Shown one piece after another: positions 37,021 to 48,349 of a DNA stretch of 64,000 nucleotides. The stretch covers positions 5,093,503 through 5,157,502 of the forward strand of contig NC_045143.1 of assembly GCF_008831285.2 (NCBI RefSeq), read 5' to 3'. The stretch's first letter is position 1. Each line of letters opens with the position of its first letter. Source of the DNA: Nymphaea colorata (taxonomy: Eukaryota > Streptophyta > Magnoliopsida > Nymphaeales > Nymphaeaceae). The notes under the pieces were generated by a model. The model made no database searches and was not told the origin of the DNA. It worked only from the letters and a program-made list of their open reading frames with translations. Made by a program: the position numbers and the translations under genes.

Positions 37021-38247
37021 TTAATAGCACATATATGTATGACATTATTGACATTTTATGACTATTTGCAAACATCACTAAAGGCCTACTAAAGACATAA
37101 TTAAAGATCTTTAGTTCATATTGCATAAAAAGTGAAAATAAATACACTAAAAGAAAAACATTTTCCTGGCAAAATAAAAATTAATGTCAATAAAATAAGA
37201 TTTTGGTACGCACGAATGTGTAAATACAATAATAACAAAGATATAGTGCATATAGTTTTTTTTTTCTTTTTTTTTGGATATCCAAAGGCATATACATATG
37301 TACACATTTACAAGATTATACCCAATCCCCTTTAGTGGCGTGTCATTCTCTGATAACTTTAGCCTTACTAGATGATTTTGAAGGCTGCTCCTCCACCTGT
37401 TGAGCGTATTCTAGAAATTGGACTGTAAAAACCTGCTTTGGAGGATATACACTTTCCAAGTATCACCCCAATCTCCTGTTATTTGTTTGCTAATCTTCCC
37501 TGTCCGACTGTTGCAGCTTCCTGAACATTTGATGACATGCAGACACCTGCAGATGATGGTTTCCTGCATATTATTGCAGCATGTAGTCTCCCACACTACC
37601 ACTCCAGATACGTAACAACCTTCAGAAGGGGTTGTCCGCCATGCCAACATGCCCCAGCCGAAGAAGAAGAACCAGGAGAACGAGTAGCGTGTGCAGGCTA
37701 TTCTCTCCATGATCCCAACCATACAGAGAAGCAGTCCTTTCGACAATTGGGAAGCAGAGAGGGGGAGGAAAGGGAGAAAACTGTTGATATCAAAGATGGA
37801 GAAAAGAGACCCGAAACCGGCACAATGCGCAGGCAGCTGCTTAAGACTACGAAACTGATGACAAGAAACGTCCACCAAGGCTCACGATTTTGTTTACCTA
37901 CTTTGGAAAAATAATAGTACATCATAAGTTCTATTCATAAAGTTATTTGCAAGAAAACAACGTATAATGCATCATTAAGGCAAAGCATGACCACTACAAC
38001 TTAATTGCATAATTCTATACCCAAATATACCTGATGGTCCTGTTTTAAATTTGACTAGCTGACGTCTTATCAACTTAAAAAGCTTGTAGAAATTTAGACA
38101 GCCACTTCTTGTTTCTCATAAAATGCTATCTGCAGATGCAACTAAGACGATGAAAGAGTACATTTCCAGGTTTACTCTTTGGAGATCACTTCATTATGAA
38201 TAGAAATTTAATTAACTTATGAAACGTTGATTTCTAAAGCATAAAAG

Positions 38248-38310
<63 letters not shown>

Positions 38311-40103
38311 TCACAGATATATAGGCCCTAAAAAGTTGAAATAAATTATATATATCGATCATATGCATCTGCATGTATAGGCCTTGAAAATTTAACTTAA
38401 AATTTTATATTAATTTTTTATTAATATATTAACCAAACATCCAATATGAGCTGATTTGACCCCCATATCTCATCGGCAATCTCATGGTCATATGATGCTG
38501 GTCAGCAAAATGAACCAACATCAGCAACAGTGGATATGACCAATTGAGACGGTGTAGCTAGGGATGTCCATAAATTCGATTCATTTATGTCTGATATCTG
38601 AAATCAGTCAGGTATTAAAAGAATTTTAACATTTGATTCGGAAATTGATTTGGATTTGAATTTAAAAAACGACGTGCAATAGAATTTGAATAAGTTTCTG
38701 TTGACAGATTTGGGTCAGACTTAGTGATTAAATATCTTATATATAACGTCCATACATTTTGAAAAGTATCAATTCAGACAGATTTGCATCAGATTTAGAT
38801 TAAATAAATCTCTCATATATATAATGTCCGTACATTTTGAAAATCAGCTCCTAATATATTGTAATGAGGTTCATAATTAGGTTAAAAATTGGAACATTTG
38901 TTTCAGATATTTCCTCTTCTTGTCATTAAATTTAATCTCGCTATACTATTTGATGTTTTGTTATGTTTGTCAAATTCTGAAGAAATGAAAAGTTCTATTA
39001 TTGGTGCTGATTGCTTCGGGTTTTCTACAAGCTATTGATGGAATTGTTTGCATCTATCTTATGATTATTACACATGATTATTATGTGTAAGGATGTTAAC
39101 TGATCAGATATCTGTCCGAACTACTTTTAAAAAATTGGATATGGTAAGCAATTTAACATCTGAATAAGAAAATCAAATCGGATTCGGTTTTAAGAAATAA
39201 CATCTGATCGAATTCGGTTTTAAGTAAATATCCGATCAGATACTTAACCATCTTATCTGATCGGATAGGGATCTAGATTCGGTTTTAAGTAAATATCCAA
39301 TGAGATATATAACCATCTTAACAAGCATATCTGAAGCTTGAGTTGACATCCAAATCTAAATTACAGCTTGATATTCAAATCCGAACTATGTGAATCCGAA
39401 ATACAACATGATATCTGAATCCGGCGTTAATTTCTAAAGTTGGTGTCTCCTGAAGTTGAGACCTATGAACGGTTGAGCCAAACGCACCAAATTAAAATTA
39501 TGACATATAAGAACAATATAAATTGTATATTAAGGTAATGTCTTATTAAGAGGTAATGACTTTTATGAAGTTGTATATAAAAATAGTTAAATAGTTATCA
39601 TATATACCATTTAACTTAAAGTATTTAAAACTATATCACATAAAACTAATTAATTAATAATTCATATTGTATTTAATTAAACATTTTTGTGTAAACAGGC
39701 AAAGTATTATAGTTAAGGCATCAACTCAACACGATATCTTAAATAATATATTTATTTAATTAAAAATAATAAAAAAATCTTGTATCAAGAAATTTCAATA
39801 AAATGAGTATTTTTAAAAATATAAAAATTAATTGCAAATAAATATATTTAATATAAAACAACTATTGAACTAATAAAAAAGTTTTATTTATCAAATTATC
39901 AATTATTTATTTAATCAATCAAGTAAATTATTTTGTATAATCATATAATACGTCCAAAAGTCTTAGGTATTTGATATATAACACATAGTTCACAAATTTA
40001 AAACCAAAAACCTTTAACTAGTAGGAGAACAACAAATTGTTTGATTTAATAAGTTATATGATTTAATTAAATAATGAAAATTTATGTAAAAAAAACACTT
40101 ATT
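37021..40103. other. AT-rich intergenic DNA
   Basis: It contains a (TA)n tract at about 38258-38308, unassigned frames on both strands at 37.4-37.9 kb, and at 38.56-39.43 kb a degenerate repeat with many 'ccgatcagata', 'aaatccga' and 'gattcggttttaag' words, similar in style to 51.36-51.74 kb. No gene could be supported. Confidence 0.55.
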
Positions 40104-40290
40104 GCAATAAAACTAAAACGACTAACCCAAAGAGTTAGTAAGGATGTGGAAGAATGAAAGTTTGACATCATTGAACACTCTTTTTACGGATAACCATTGA
40201 ACATTCTTTTTACGGATAACCATTGCAATAAAGATAAAAGGACCAACTCAAAGAGTTAGTAAGGATGTGGAAGAATGAATGTTTGACATA
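40104..40290. repeat. Local direct duplication before the copia fragment
   Basis: The block CAAAGAGTTAGTAAGGATG-TGGAAGAATGAA occurs at about 40128-40159 and again at about 40248-40279. Between them 'ttgaacattctttttacggataacca' is itself doubled. Confidence 0.85.
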
Positions 40291-40309
40291 TATTTGAGCT
40301 TCTCAAAAG

Positions 40310-41466
40310 AACAAATATGTTTGAATCTACGGGTGTTCCAACCCCCATAGCATGCTCCTCTGCTTTGTCTGCTCAAACTGTATCAAAATTTTATGATCTA
40401 ACTCTTTGTCACAGCATTGTTGAAACTCTTCAATACTCTACTACGACTTGCCCAGACATATTTTATGTTGTCAACAAGGTTTGTCAATGCATGCATCATC
40501 CTACTGATGCCTATTAGGATGCCGTAATCCTAAGATATTTGAAACATACTATTAATTATGGTCTTGTTATTAAACCTACCTCAGTTCTTAAAATTAATGG
40601 TTACAGTGATGCAAATTGGGCATGATGTCTTGATGATAGACGGTCTACAGGTAGATATGCAGTGTTTATTAGACTCAATTTAGTTTCATGGAGTGTTAAA
40701 AAGCAGTCAATTGTCTCTCATTCTAGCATTGAGGATGAGTATTGACCTATTGCCAATACTATTGCTGAAATCATGTGGTTACAATTTTCATTAAAAGAAT
40801 TTTGTGTTGCTCAATCACAACCTTCCATATATTGGTGCGACAATATCGGCGCTACCTATCTTGCAGCTCATTCTGTGTATCATAGTCGTAGCAAACACAT
40901 AGAAAATGACCTTCATTTTGTTTGAAAAAAAACTGGCTAAAGGAGATTTGAAAATTCAATACATCTCTTCCAAAAATCAAGTTGTTGATATATTAACTAA
41001 GTCACTTAGTAAGCAGCACCATCATCAAATAATTAACAAGTTCAATCTCATTATTAGAGCATTGAGCTTGTGGAGGGATGTTAACAGAAAATATCAAGAA
41101 AACTCTCAAAGTGAATTACTTGGAAGATGAAAAGTCATGTTTATTGAGGAATGAAAAGTCATGTTTATTGAGAGATAAAAAGTCATGTATTTTATGAGAT
41201 GAAAAATCATGTCTCATGAGATATGAGATATGAAGAGCCATGTCTCTTGGAAATTAGAAACCTTTTATATATCTCCTCTCCATATAAAAGAACCTCTCTA
41301 TCAAAGGAATGCAAGTGAGAAATAATAGAGCAGTGAGTCAGAAATGATAGAGTAGTGGATGTAAGCTTATTGGCTAAACCATTTTAAAAACTCATGGCCT
41401 TTTAAGAGTAGAAGGCCTAATTAGACAAACCATAAATTCGTAGGCTGGTGCTTTTTGTATCAAAAC
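40310..41466 (+). mobile_element. Ty1/copia retrotransposon 3' fragment: RNase H end plus LTR
   Basis: The plus strand reads a copia RNase H region with internal stops. Recognisable are YSDANWA followed by [42 protein letters not shown] and QVVDILTKSL. It ends with a purine-rich tract (GTGGAGGGA) and then the presumed LTR start TGTTAACAG near 41079. The LTR body at about 41126-41245 holds short tandem 'gatgaaaagtcatgt' repeats; its end near 41466 is an estimate. Integrase and most of the reverse transcriptase are absent. It is non-functional. Confidence 0.85.
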
Positions 41467-41715
41467 ACACGTGAAATAGCGCGTTCTTCTCATTCTAAAC
41501 CAGGCAATTCAACCATAAGCAAGTCGCTTACGCCCAAATCTTTAACAAGAACTCACCACGATCTACCAGGAGAGAAACCTCATAAAGAAGAACAAGGAAC
41601 CCAAAAAACTCCGCCTTTCTCACTTAAGTTTCCGCTTTTATGCCTTTGATGCTTAAAATATGATCAAACGAACGAAGAAATCCATTAAAAACAAGACCAA
41701 ATGTAACGGCATACC

Positions 41716-42175
41716 ACTTTCCGCTAATGATCTTCACAGACAGGAGAAGAGAGAAGAAGTGCTTGAGAACAAAACAAGATGGCAATGACAGCAGCTGCGA
41801 CTGCAATTCCGGCGATCACGGGACTGACACAGATCCGAAGGAAGAAGACGGAGGAGGAGGGGATTTGGTAGTTTGTGTAGGAGTAGAAGTCGTGGACGGA
41901 GTAGTCAGTGTAGGAGTAGTAGAGGACGGAGGGGGAGGCGGAGATGGGGTAGAAGGAGGGCTACCAGGCGGGGGAGTTAGGGACGGAGACGACGGAGGAG
42001 GCGAGGACGGCATTGCCAGAGACGATGGAGGAGGGGAAGAGGAAGGCGGCGGGGACGTGGAGTTGGGAGGAGGAGGAGAGGAAGCAGGGGCTGAGGGAGG
42101 AGAAGAGGAAGCGGGGGCTGGAGGAGGTGGAGGCGGGCTCGATGCAGGAGAAAGCACAAGTGGAGGGGTGGCCAT
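41716..42175 (-). pseudogene. PERK-like proline-rich N-terminus and membrane segment, frameshifted
   Basis: From an ATG at 42175 the minus strand encodes about 119 residues rich in Pro and Ser (MATPPLVLSPASSPPPPPP and repeats of SSPPPP) and stops after FGSVSVP. In a neighbouring frame, starting right at that point, a membrane-spanning segment SPVIAGIAVAAAVIAILFC follows. A Pro/Ser-rich ectodomain without signal peptide followed by a membrane helix is the layout of proline-rich extensin-like receptor kinases. No kinase domain follows: the copia LTR comes next. A truncated, frameshifted PERK exon 1 is the best reading; an unspliced proline-rich protein is the alternative. Confidence 0.55.
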
Positions 42176-42464
42176 CCCTAACGATGATGCTCATCTGTGC
42201 TATGCTCGCCGGTGACTCTTCGGCGCCGCTTTCCTTTAGTCGCTGAAAAAGGCAAGCACGGGTTGGCAAAAAAAAAAAAAGCTTTTGAAAAGTTGGTAAT
42301 TAAGAAAAACCACAACTACATTTTGCACTACTAATAAAATTGGCAGTCGGTTATTACTAAATGAGCTAAGTTAATGTGACAAAAAGATTAAAGGCACTTT
42401 AATTATTTTGCATTGGCAACCTAAACTACTTTCAATATATTAATACATAATACATTAAATATAT

Positions 42465-43150
42465 GAGGAACCATTTCTTATCTGCGTCAATACTCTAACG
42501 AGACCTTGAAAACCATGTAGTGGTGGAGCTGAAGAAACCTGGAGAGCCCATCAACCTCTCCAACAAAAGAAGAAGCGACCAATGCAGCCATTTCCTTTGG
42601 TGGTTTAATGAAGGATGCAAGGTTCCAAAGGTTGCTTCCTCTCTAGTTGTAGAAGTCGATGGGTTCCACTGGTTTTCTTTGGCTCCGCTGCAATGTCGTG
42701 TCCCAAGTTTGGTGCAGATATTGACGCCCATTGAAAATGGCTCCTGAACGAGCAGTAAAGATATCAGAAGCAATATAAGAATGATTCAGGTTAGAAGCAG
42801 AGGAGCTATCTAACATTGATCAGCTCCCTTTGTCTTACTTTATGTACAGTTCATTCTTTCAATTTTTCATTGATTCAATTCCGCAGGCAAACCTCCAGCA
42901 GGTTATTTCCTACAGGCAATACACATAAAAGACAGCTCCCAGGCTTCTGACCTTAATAATTCTTATATTGTTTTAAGTATCTTTATTTCATCTTTCATCT
43001 GTTGCATCCATTGATTTTTATCTAATCACCTGAAGTAGTGACTAGTGAGTGCCCTTTCATTCCATCTGGAAGCTTTTCCTATATGCTTCAATATCCAAAC
43101 CAGATCTAGAAAACCACATAGCGGTGAAGCTGAAGAAAACCACCGGTTTC
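42465..43150. repeat. Foldback family copy (right arm, spacer, left arm)
   Basis: It has the same building blocks as 27.9-29.7 kb: an inner palindrome around 42555-42670, a right arm ending GGAGCTATCT near 42810, a spacer in the common orientation (42825-42930), then a left arm beginning AGCTCCCAGGCTTCTGACC near 42935. Confidence 0.8.
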
Positions 43151-43389
43151 ATTCTTCTTGGGTTATTTTCCAAGTTCAACTTTTCAGGTGTAAATGGTAA
43201 GTGTGCTGGCCAAGGCGACAACTATGGAATGGTAATTACCATGAACATCATGGCATATCAAATATAGCAAGTGGTGGAAGACCATGCAAAAATCAAAGAG
43301 AGAATCTCAAGGGGAAAATGTCTAACTATCGTCATGGAAATTAAAAATGAGCAAGCATTATGGTAAAATCTTGTGACTTAAATGATGGT

Positions 43390-43960
43390 GTTATAATAGT
43401 CCTTAAAAATAAGAGGAAGCATTTATTGCAAGACAACTATATAATGGATTTCAGTACCACGCATTGGATTAAGGTCGACGGATGCATTTAGTTTAGTGGT
43501 ATAGAACCACAGTAATTCTGTTATCGTTTTTTTTTTTAATGTTTTGCATCAAACCGCAATGTCCACAGGAATTTTGACTGTAAAGATCATATAATCAGAG
43601 CACCATCTCAAATATCAAGGAAAAATTCATATTAGGATTGTTATCGGTACAACTTGAGAAGGAGACCTAAATATTGTATTAATAGAGTTAACGTTTTTTA
43701 AGGTTATTTTGAAAAGTAAAATGGTAATCTTTCTTGTTAATCGAATGATCATAACGATGGCAATCATAATATGAATTTTTCATGTAATACGATCAGTTTT
43801 TATTCAATAGATTGGGCACAATAATTTTTCTTGTTTGTAATTAATGTTTATTCACGTCAACAAATAACATCACTATAGGTCTCTACCGATTTTCGAAACT
43901 AATTATGCCATTCGTGGATTAAGAAAAAAAATATATAACAAATCTTCTTGGACGCATGAA
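43390..43960. repeat. Shuffled segments shared with 30.6-31.9 kb and with the MADS 3' flank
   Basis: 43390-43500 is the inverse of 30640-30770. About 43580-43670 matches the segment at about 44945-45045 (same orientation) and about 47340-47440 (inverse). 43790-43945 is the inverse of 31690-31850. The three pieces abut the inverted MADS copy. Confidence 0.7.
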
Positions 43961-44001
43961 ATTGCGTCGATAAATATGCTACCGATGTCGATAAATATAT
44001 T

Positions 44002-44434
44002 ACTTGAGCAACAGATTGAAGCATCAATGCATCGAGTCGGATCATGGAAAGCAGTCTCTGCATTTCTCTCTTTGGAACAAAGCTCAGACTCCTTTTACTG
44101 TAAGATTTCACAGATGTCGAACATAATAACCTGAAGATTTATCTAGTGTTATAAACCATATATTACAAACCATATGTGTTCAGTTCCTATATGAACTACT
44201 CCTGGTTTTCCTTTTTCTTTCATGGAACAATAGCCTGCAGCAGCAATCGACTATAACAGTTTGGAGCCCCAAATGCAGCGGGACCTCCTTTCTGCAGCAC
44301 CAACGTCGGTTAAGAACAGTTTCGAATCCCAAATGCAGTTGGGCCACTTTGCTTATGAACATGATCGCTACAGGGATTTCCCCCGTGAGCAATCACCTTT
44401 CGAATTCCAGAATACACACCACTTTTGGATGTAG
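44002..44434 (+). pseudogene. 3' partial copy of the MADS-box gene (K-box end and last exon)
   Basis: The plus strand carries the K-box tail LEQQIEASMHRV and a complete last exon at 44234-44434 (201 nt, stop TAG). The last exon is still open over its whole length and differs from the 66-residue C-terminus of the neighbouring gene at about 8 positions. The strong GTAAGA donor is followed by the same intron, but in this copy the base before the donor differs (CTGTAAGA rather than CAGTAAGA). There is no MADS domain exon upstream, so it cannot make a DNA-binding protein by itself. Confidence 0.85.
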
Positions 44435-45245
44435 TGTCTCAGTCGAACGGGACGCCTGTTCTATCCACGTTCATGTCAGTTTCTTTTTCATATGTACATA
44501 TTAATAAATGCCAAAGTTCATAGACAAACCAAGTCATTAAATGAATTCTCGTGATTGGGAAGTCTTTTGGTTGGATCTCTGTAAATGCCCGTCACCTTGA
44601 CATTTCATATCATAATATTGTATATGTCTGCAGATGATGAAATTCTGCGAAGCGGAAGAGCGAAAGCTGTTATCCAGATGATGAAATTTTCAATATTATA
44701 TGCGGAACGGACCAAGTGTGATATAATTGGACAATTTTTGTGCAATTACGCTTGAAAGATTAAATTTTAGAGTCCTTTTTGTTGTATTTTTGAAATTCTG
44801 ATTGCACGATTCGATTCTTATGGTCCAAATTATACTTGAAGGATCCTTCTTTTAAACAGTTCATTCAGACGAGGATATATGATTTTTGAAAAGCATTAAT
44901 GATCGATTAACATTCTAAAGCATCTGAATATTTGTCTGTAAACATCTTACAATCGGATCACCATCTCAAATATCAAGCACGTAGTTACATGAAAAATTCA
45001 TATTAGGATTGCTGTCGGTTCAACTTTAGAAGGCTCTGGAATTGCCTACAAATGCAAATGTCTAAAAAGTCAGCTGGCTTTCACGAATTTAGCTTTCGCC
45101 TTTTTTTTTCAAATAATTTCTTTCAATTATGAAGAACAAATGGTGCGAACAAATGGTGCATAGTGCAACCAGTTGGATTGGGTTGGTGTGTAAACCCATG
45201 TTCCATGTCCTCAATTCGATTCTTGGAGTACTATCCTGATGGACT
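44002..45245. repeat. Left arm of a 1.2-kb inverted duplication of the MADS 3' half
   Basis: This stretch is the reverse complement of 47150-48349, with modest divergence and small indels. It starts at ACTTGAGCAACAGATTGAAG (inside the K-box exon), runs through the final MADS exon and about 800 bp of 3' flank, and ends near the 'ctatcctgatgga' block before a (CT)n tract. The copies are head to head on either side of a loop of about 1.9 kb. Confidence 0.92.
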
Positions 45246-45805
45246 CTCTCTCTCTCTCTCTCTCTCTCTTGTCACCAACACCACCCTCAACCAAAAAAAA
45301 AAAGAACTATATTTGAGAAGAAAATTGAGCATATTTCACACTTAATTACCCGTTTTAATTCAGGGTGTGAGATTTGGGAGGGGACAAACCGACATCAAGA
45401 ACATGATAAAATAAACATGCCTATGAAAACTACTTGTAACCATTTTTTGAGAGCTCAAATAACACAAAAGAGATAAAGCCTAAAGTGGCAAAATATATGT
45501 CATGGCTTTTTAAATGGCCAAAATGTCTGCTACCTTCTTTTCTTTTCTTTTTTTAACCATCCATCTCAATGAATGATTTATTCTCTTTTAAGTATTTGAG
45601 CTCTTGTAAACTAGTTACAAGTAGTTTTCATAGACATATTTATTTTATCATATTCACTTTATGATGTCGGTGTATGCCCTCTCTCTCACACACACATTCT
45701 GAATCAAAACAGCCAAGTGTGAAATATACTCATTTATTTTCCATCTCAAAAGCCGAGCGAGAGAGACAGAGAGAGGAAAGGTGTTGGTTGAGAGAGAGAG
45801 AGAGA
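45243..45805. repeat. Foldback nested in the loop of the MADS inverted duplication
   Basis: The inner arms, about 45383-45470 and 45583-45672, are reverse complements (AACCGACATCA, TATGAAAACTACTTGTAAC, GAGCTCAAATA). Similarity continues outward through TATTTCACACTT to the (CT)n tract at 45245-45270 and the (GA)n tract near 45790. The total is about 560 bp with a core loop of about 110 bp, consistent with a MITE or foldback element. Confidence 0.8.
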
Positions 45806-46099
45806 GAGAAAGAGGGAGCTGATAAAATGGGAATCAATACCAAAATTTGGAGACAAGAAGTACCCTAGTTACAATAACAACCGCAAAACATAACAAAAAA
45901 GACGAAATATACAATACAATGTACAGTAAAACAAAATAAGAGGGGTGAAGAGGAAATGAAGAGACAGAGCAACACAATCACCTAGCCGTGGATGAAAGAC
46001 GACGTCGTAGCCGAATGACAAAATGTATATCCCCTTGAACAAGATTAGCCACACCTCCAGAGATGACCCCAGGAAACCGTCAGGTGCAGAGAAAGACAA

Positions 46100-47110
46100 A
46101 AGATAAAAAAAGACGAATGGAGGGTGGATCTGCTACAACGGACAACCCTGACGGATGCCATGACCTAGACAAAAGAAATCGCTTCACAACCCATTGAAGG
46201 AGACCGCTAGCTGGGCCCTAGTGACAAGCGAAATGATCTACTGCCTAAACGATAGGCCAAAAGCAAGAGTGAGGAGGTGAGAAAGAAATTCCAAACTAAC
46301 CGAATCAAAAGCCTTATAGATGTCCAACTTAAGGATGAAGGAAGGAAGATGCAAACAGTATAGAGAATGAACAACCTCATTGGCGAGGACTACAGCGTCC
46401 TGCAAATACCGACCCTTGATGAAAGCAACCTGGAAGAGGTTAATGATAGACGGTAATCTGTAAGGAAAGCAACTTAGCAATAATCTTATAAGGAGTGCTT
46501 AAGATGAAGATGAGGTGAAAGTGAGTGACGTCTGTAGGGTTAGAACGCTTAGACACCAAGACACAAACAACTTGATTAAATTCCTTAAGAAAGATGGAGT
46601 TCGAGGCAAATTCATCACAAAACTCAAACACATCAGCGCTACAAGCCTCCCAAAAGGTGCAAAAAAATTCAATAGGAAAACCATCAATGTTGGGCGCCTT
46701 ACCAGAGCCAAGGGCCCAGACAACATTCTTGATCTCTTGGTGCAGGAAAGGTCACTCAAGAGAGATCACACACGAGACAGAGAGGTGAAAATCCGGCAAC
46801 GGGGCACGGAAGCGAAGGGGCTTAGAATAAAAATCTCGAAAATGCGGTCAAAGCCGAAAAAATATCATCACCAAGAAAAACCCTGTGTCCGATAACTATA
46901 GACTGGAGCAATGTTTGAGGCGCCTTTGAGAGACAGCAAAGTGGAAGAATCTAGAGTTCTGGTCTCCATACGAAAGCCAACCCAACCTAGAACGCTGTTG
47001 TCAATAGATAGATTCCCTAATCCACCACTTCTGAGCAAGACGACAAAAAAATGAGAAGACTGATTTGTAGAAAGATGAGAGAGAGAGAGACAGATAAGAG
47101 GGGGCAAAAA
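46100..47110 (-). mobile_element. LINE (non-LTR retrotransposon) fragment, frameshifted
   Basis: Read on the minus strand across several frames, it shows the spacer before reverse transcriptase (GWLSYGDQNSRFF), then WALGSGKAPNIDGFPIEFF, PTDVTHFHLIF, LSTPYKIIAKLL, QVAFIKGRYLQDAVVLANE, LKLDIYKAFDSVSLEFL and a piece of GHGIRQGCP. Endonuclease and the 3' end of the element are missing and the frame shifts repeatedly. It is a dead plant L1-type LINE in the loop between the MADS arms. Confidence 0.88.
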
Positions 47111-47149
47111 ACCTTGCCGTAGCCATCAGCCAACAACTCTCAATTCAAA

Positions 47150-48349
47150 CCAACACTCCATCAAGATAACATACTCCAAGAATCGAACTGAAGATAGGGA
47201 ACATGGGTTTACACGCCAACCCAGTCCAACATACATCATTTGTTCTTCATAATTGAAAGAAATTATTTGAAAAAAAAAAGGCGAAAGGTAAATCGTGAAA
47301 GCCAGCTGACTTTTTAGACATTTGCATTTGTAGGCAATTCCAGAGCCTTCTCAAGTTGCACCGACAGCAATCCTAATATGAATTTTTCATGTAACTATGT
47401 ACTTGATATTTGAGATGGTGATCCGTTTGTAAGATCTTTACAGACAAATATTCAGATGCTTTAGATTGTTAATATCATTAATGCTTTTCAAAAATCATAT
47501 ATCCTCGTCTGAATGAACTGTTTAAAAGAATTCCTTCAAATATAATTTGGACCATAAGAATCGAATCGTGCAATCAGAATTTCAAAAATACAACAAAAAG
47601 GACTCTAAAATTTAATCTTTCAAGCGTAATTGCACAAAATTGTCCAATTATATCACACTTGGTCCGTTCCCCGTATAATATTGAAAATTTCATCATTTGG
47701 ATAACAGCTTTCGCTCTTCCGCTTCGCAGAATTTCATCATCTGCTGACATATACAATATTATGATATGAAATGTCAAGGTGACGGGCATTTACAGAGATC
47801 CAACCAAAGAGTTGCCAGTCATGAGAATTCATTTCCTGACTTGGTTTGTCTATGACCTTTGGCATTTATTAATATTTACATATGAAAAAGAAACTGACAT
47901 GAACGTGGATAGATCTGGCTTCCCGTTCGACTGAGACACTACATCCAAAAGTGGTATGTATTCTGGAATTCGAAAGGTGATTGCTCACGGGGGAAATCCC
48001 TGTAGCGGTCATGTTCATAAGCAAAGTGGCCCAACTGCATTTGGGATTCGAAACTGCTTTCAACCGACGTTGGTGCTGCAGAACGGAGGTCCGGCTGCAT
48101 TTGGGGCTCCAAACTGTTGTAGCCGACTGCTGCTGTTGGCTATTGTTCCATGAAAGAAAAAGGAAAACCATAAGTAATTCACATAGGAACTGAACACATA
48201 TGGTTTGTAATACATCTTCAGGTTATCATGTTCGACATCTGTGAAATCTTACTGTAAAAGAAGTCTGAGCTTGACCCAAAGAGCGATATGCAGAGACTTC
48301 TTTCCATGATCGGACTCGATGCATTCCTGCTTCAATCTGTTGCTCAAGT
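47150..48349. repeat. Right arm of the inverted MADS duplication
   Basis: It is the reverse-complement partner of 44002-45245. It contains the last exon and most of the K-box exon of the MADS gene (minus strand) plus about 790 bp of 3' flank. The arm ends at 48349 within the K-box coding sequence, so the breakpoint lies inside an exon. Confidence 0.92.

Noticed and set aside
37411-37914. Overlapping long frames on both strands
   Set aside because: Neither shows a domain, and the two frames are antisense to each other with no supporting neighbouring exons.
41727-42215. 162-codon plus-strand frame, Gly/Glu-rich
   Set aside because: It is the antisense shadow of the Pro/Ser-rich PERK-like segment on the minus strand; the composition is a direct consequence of the complement.
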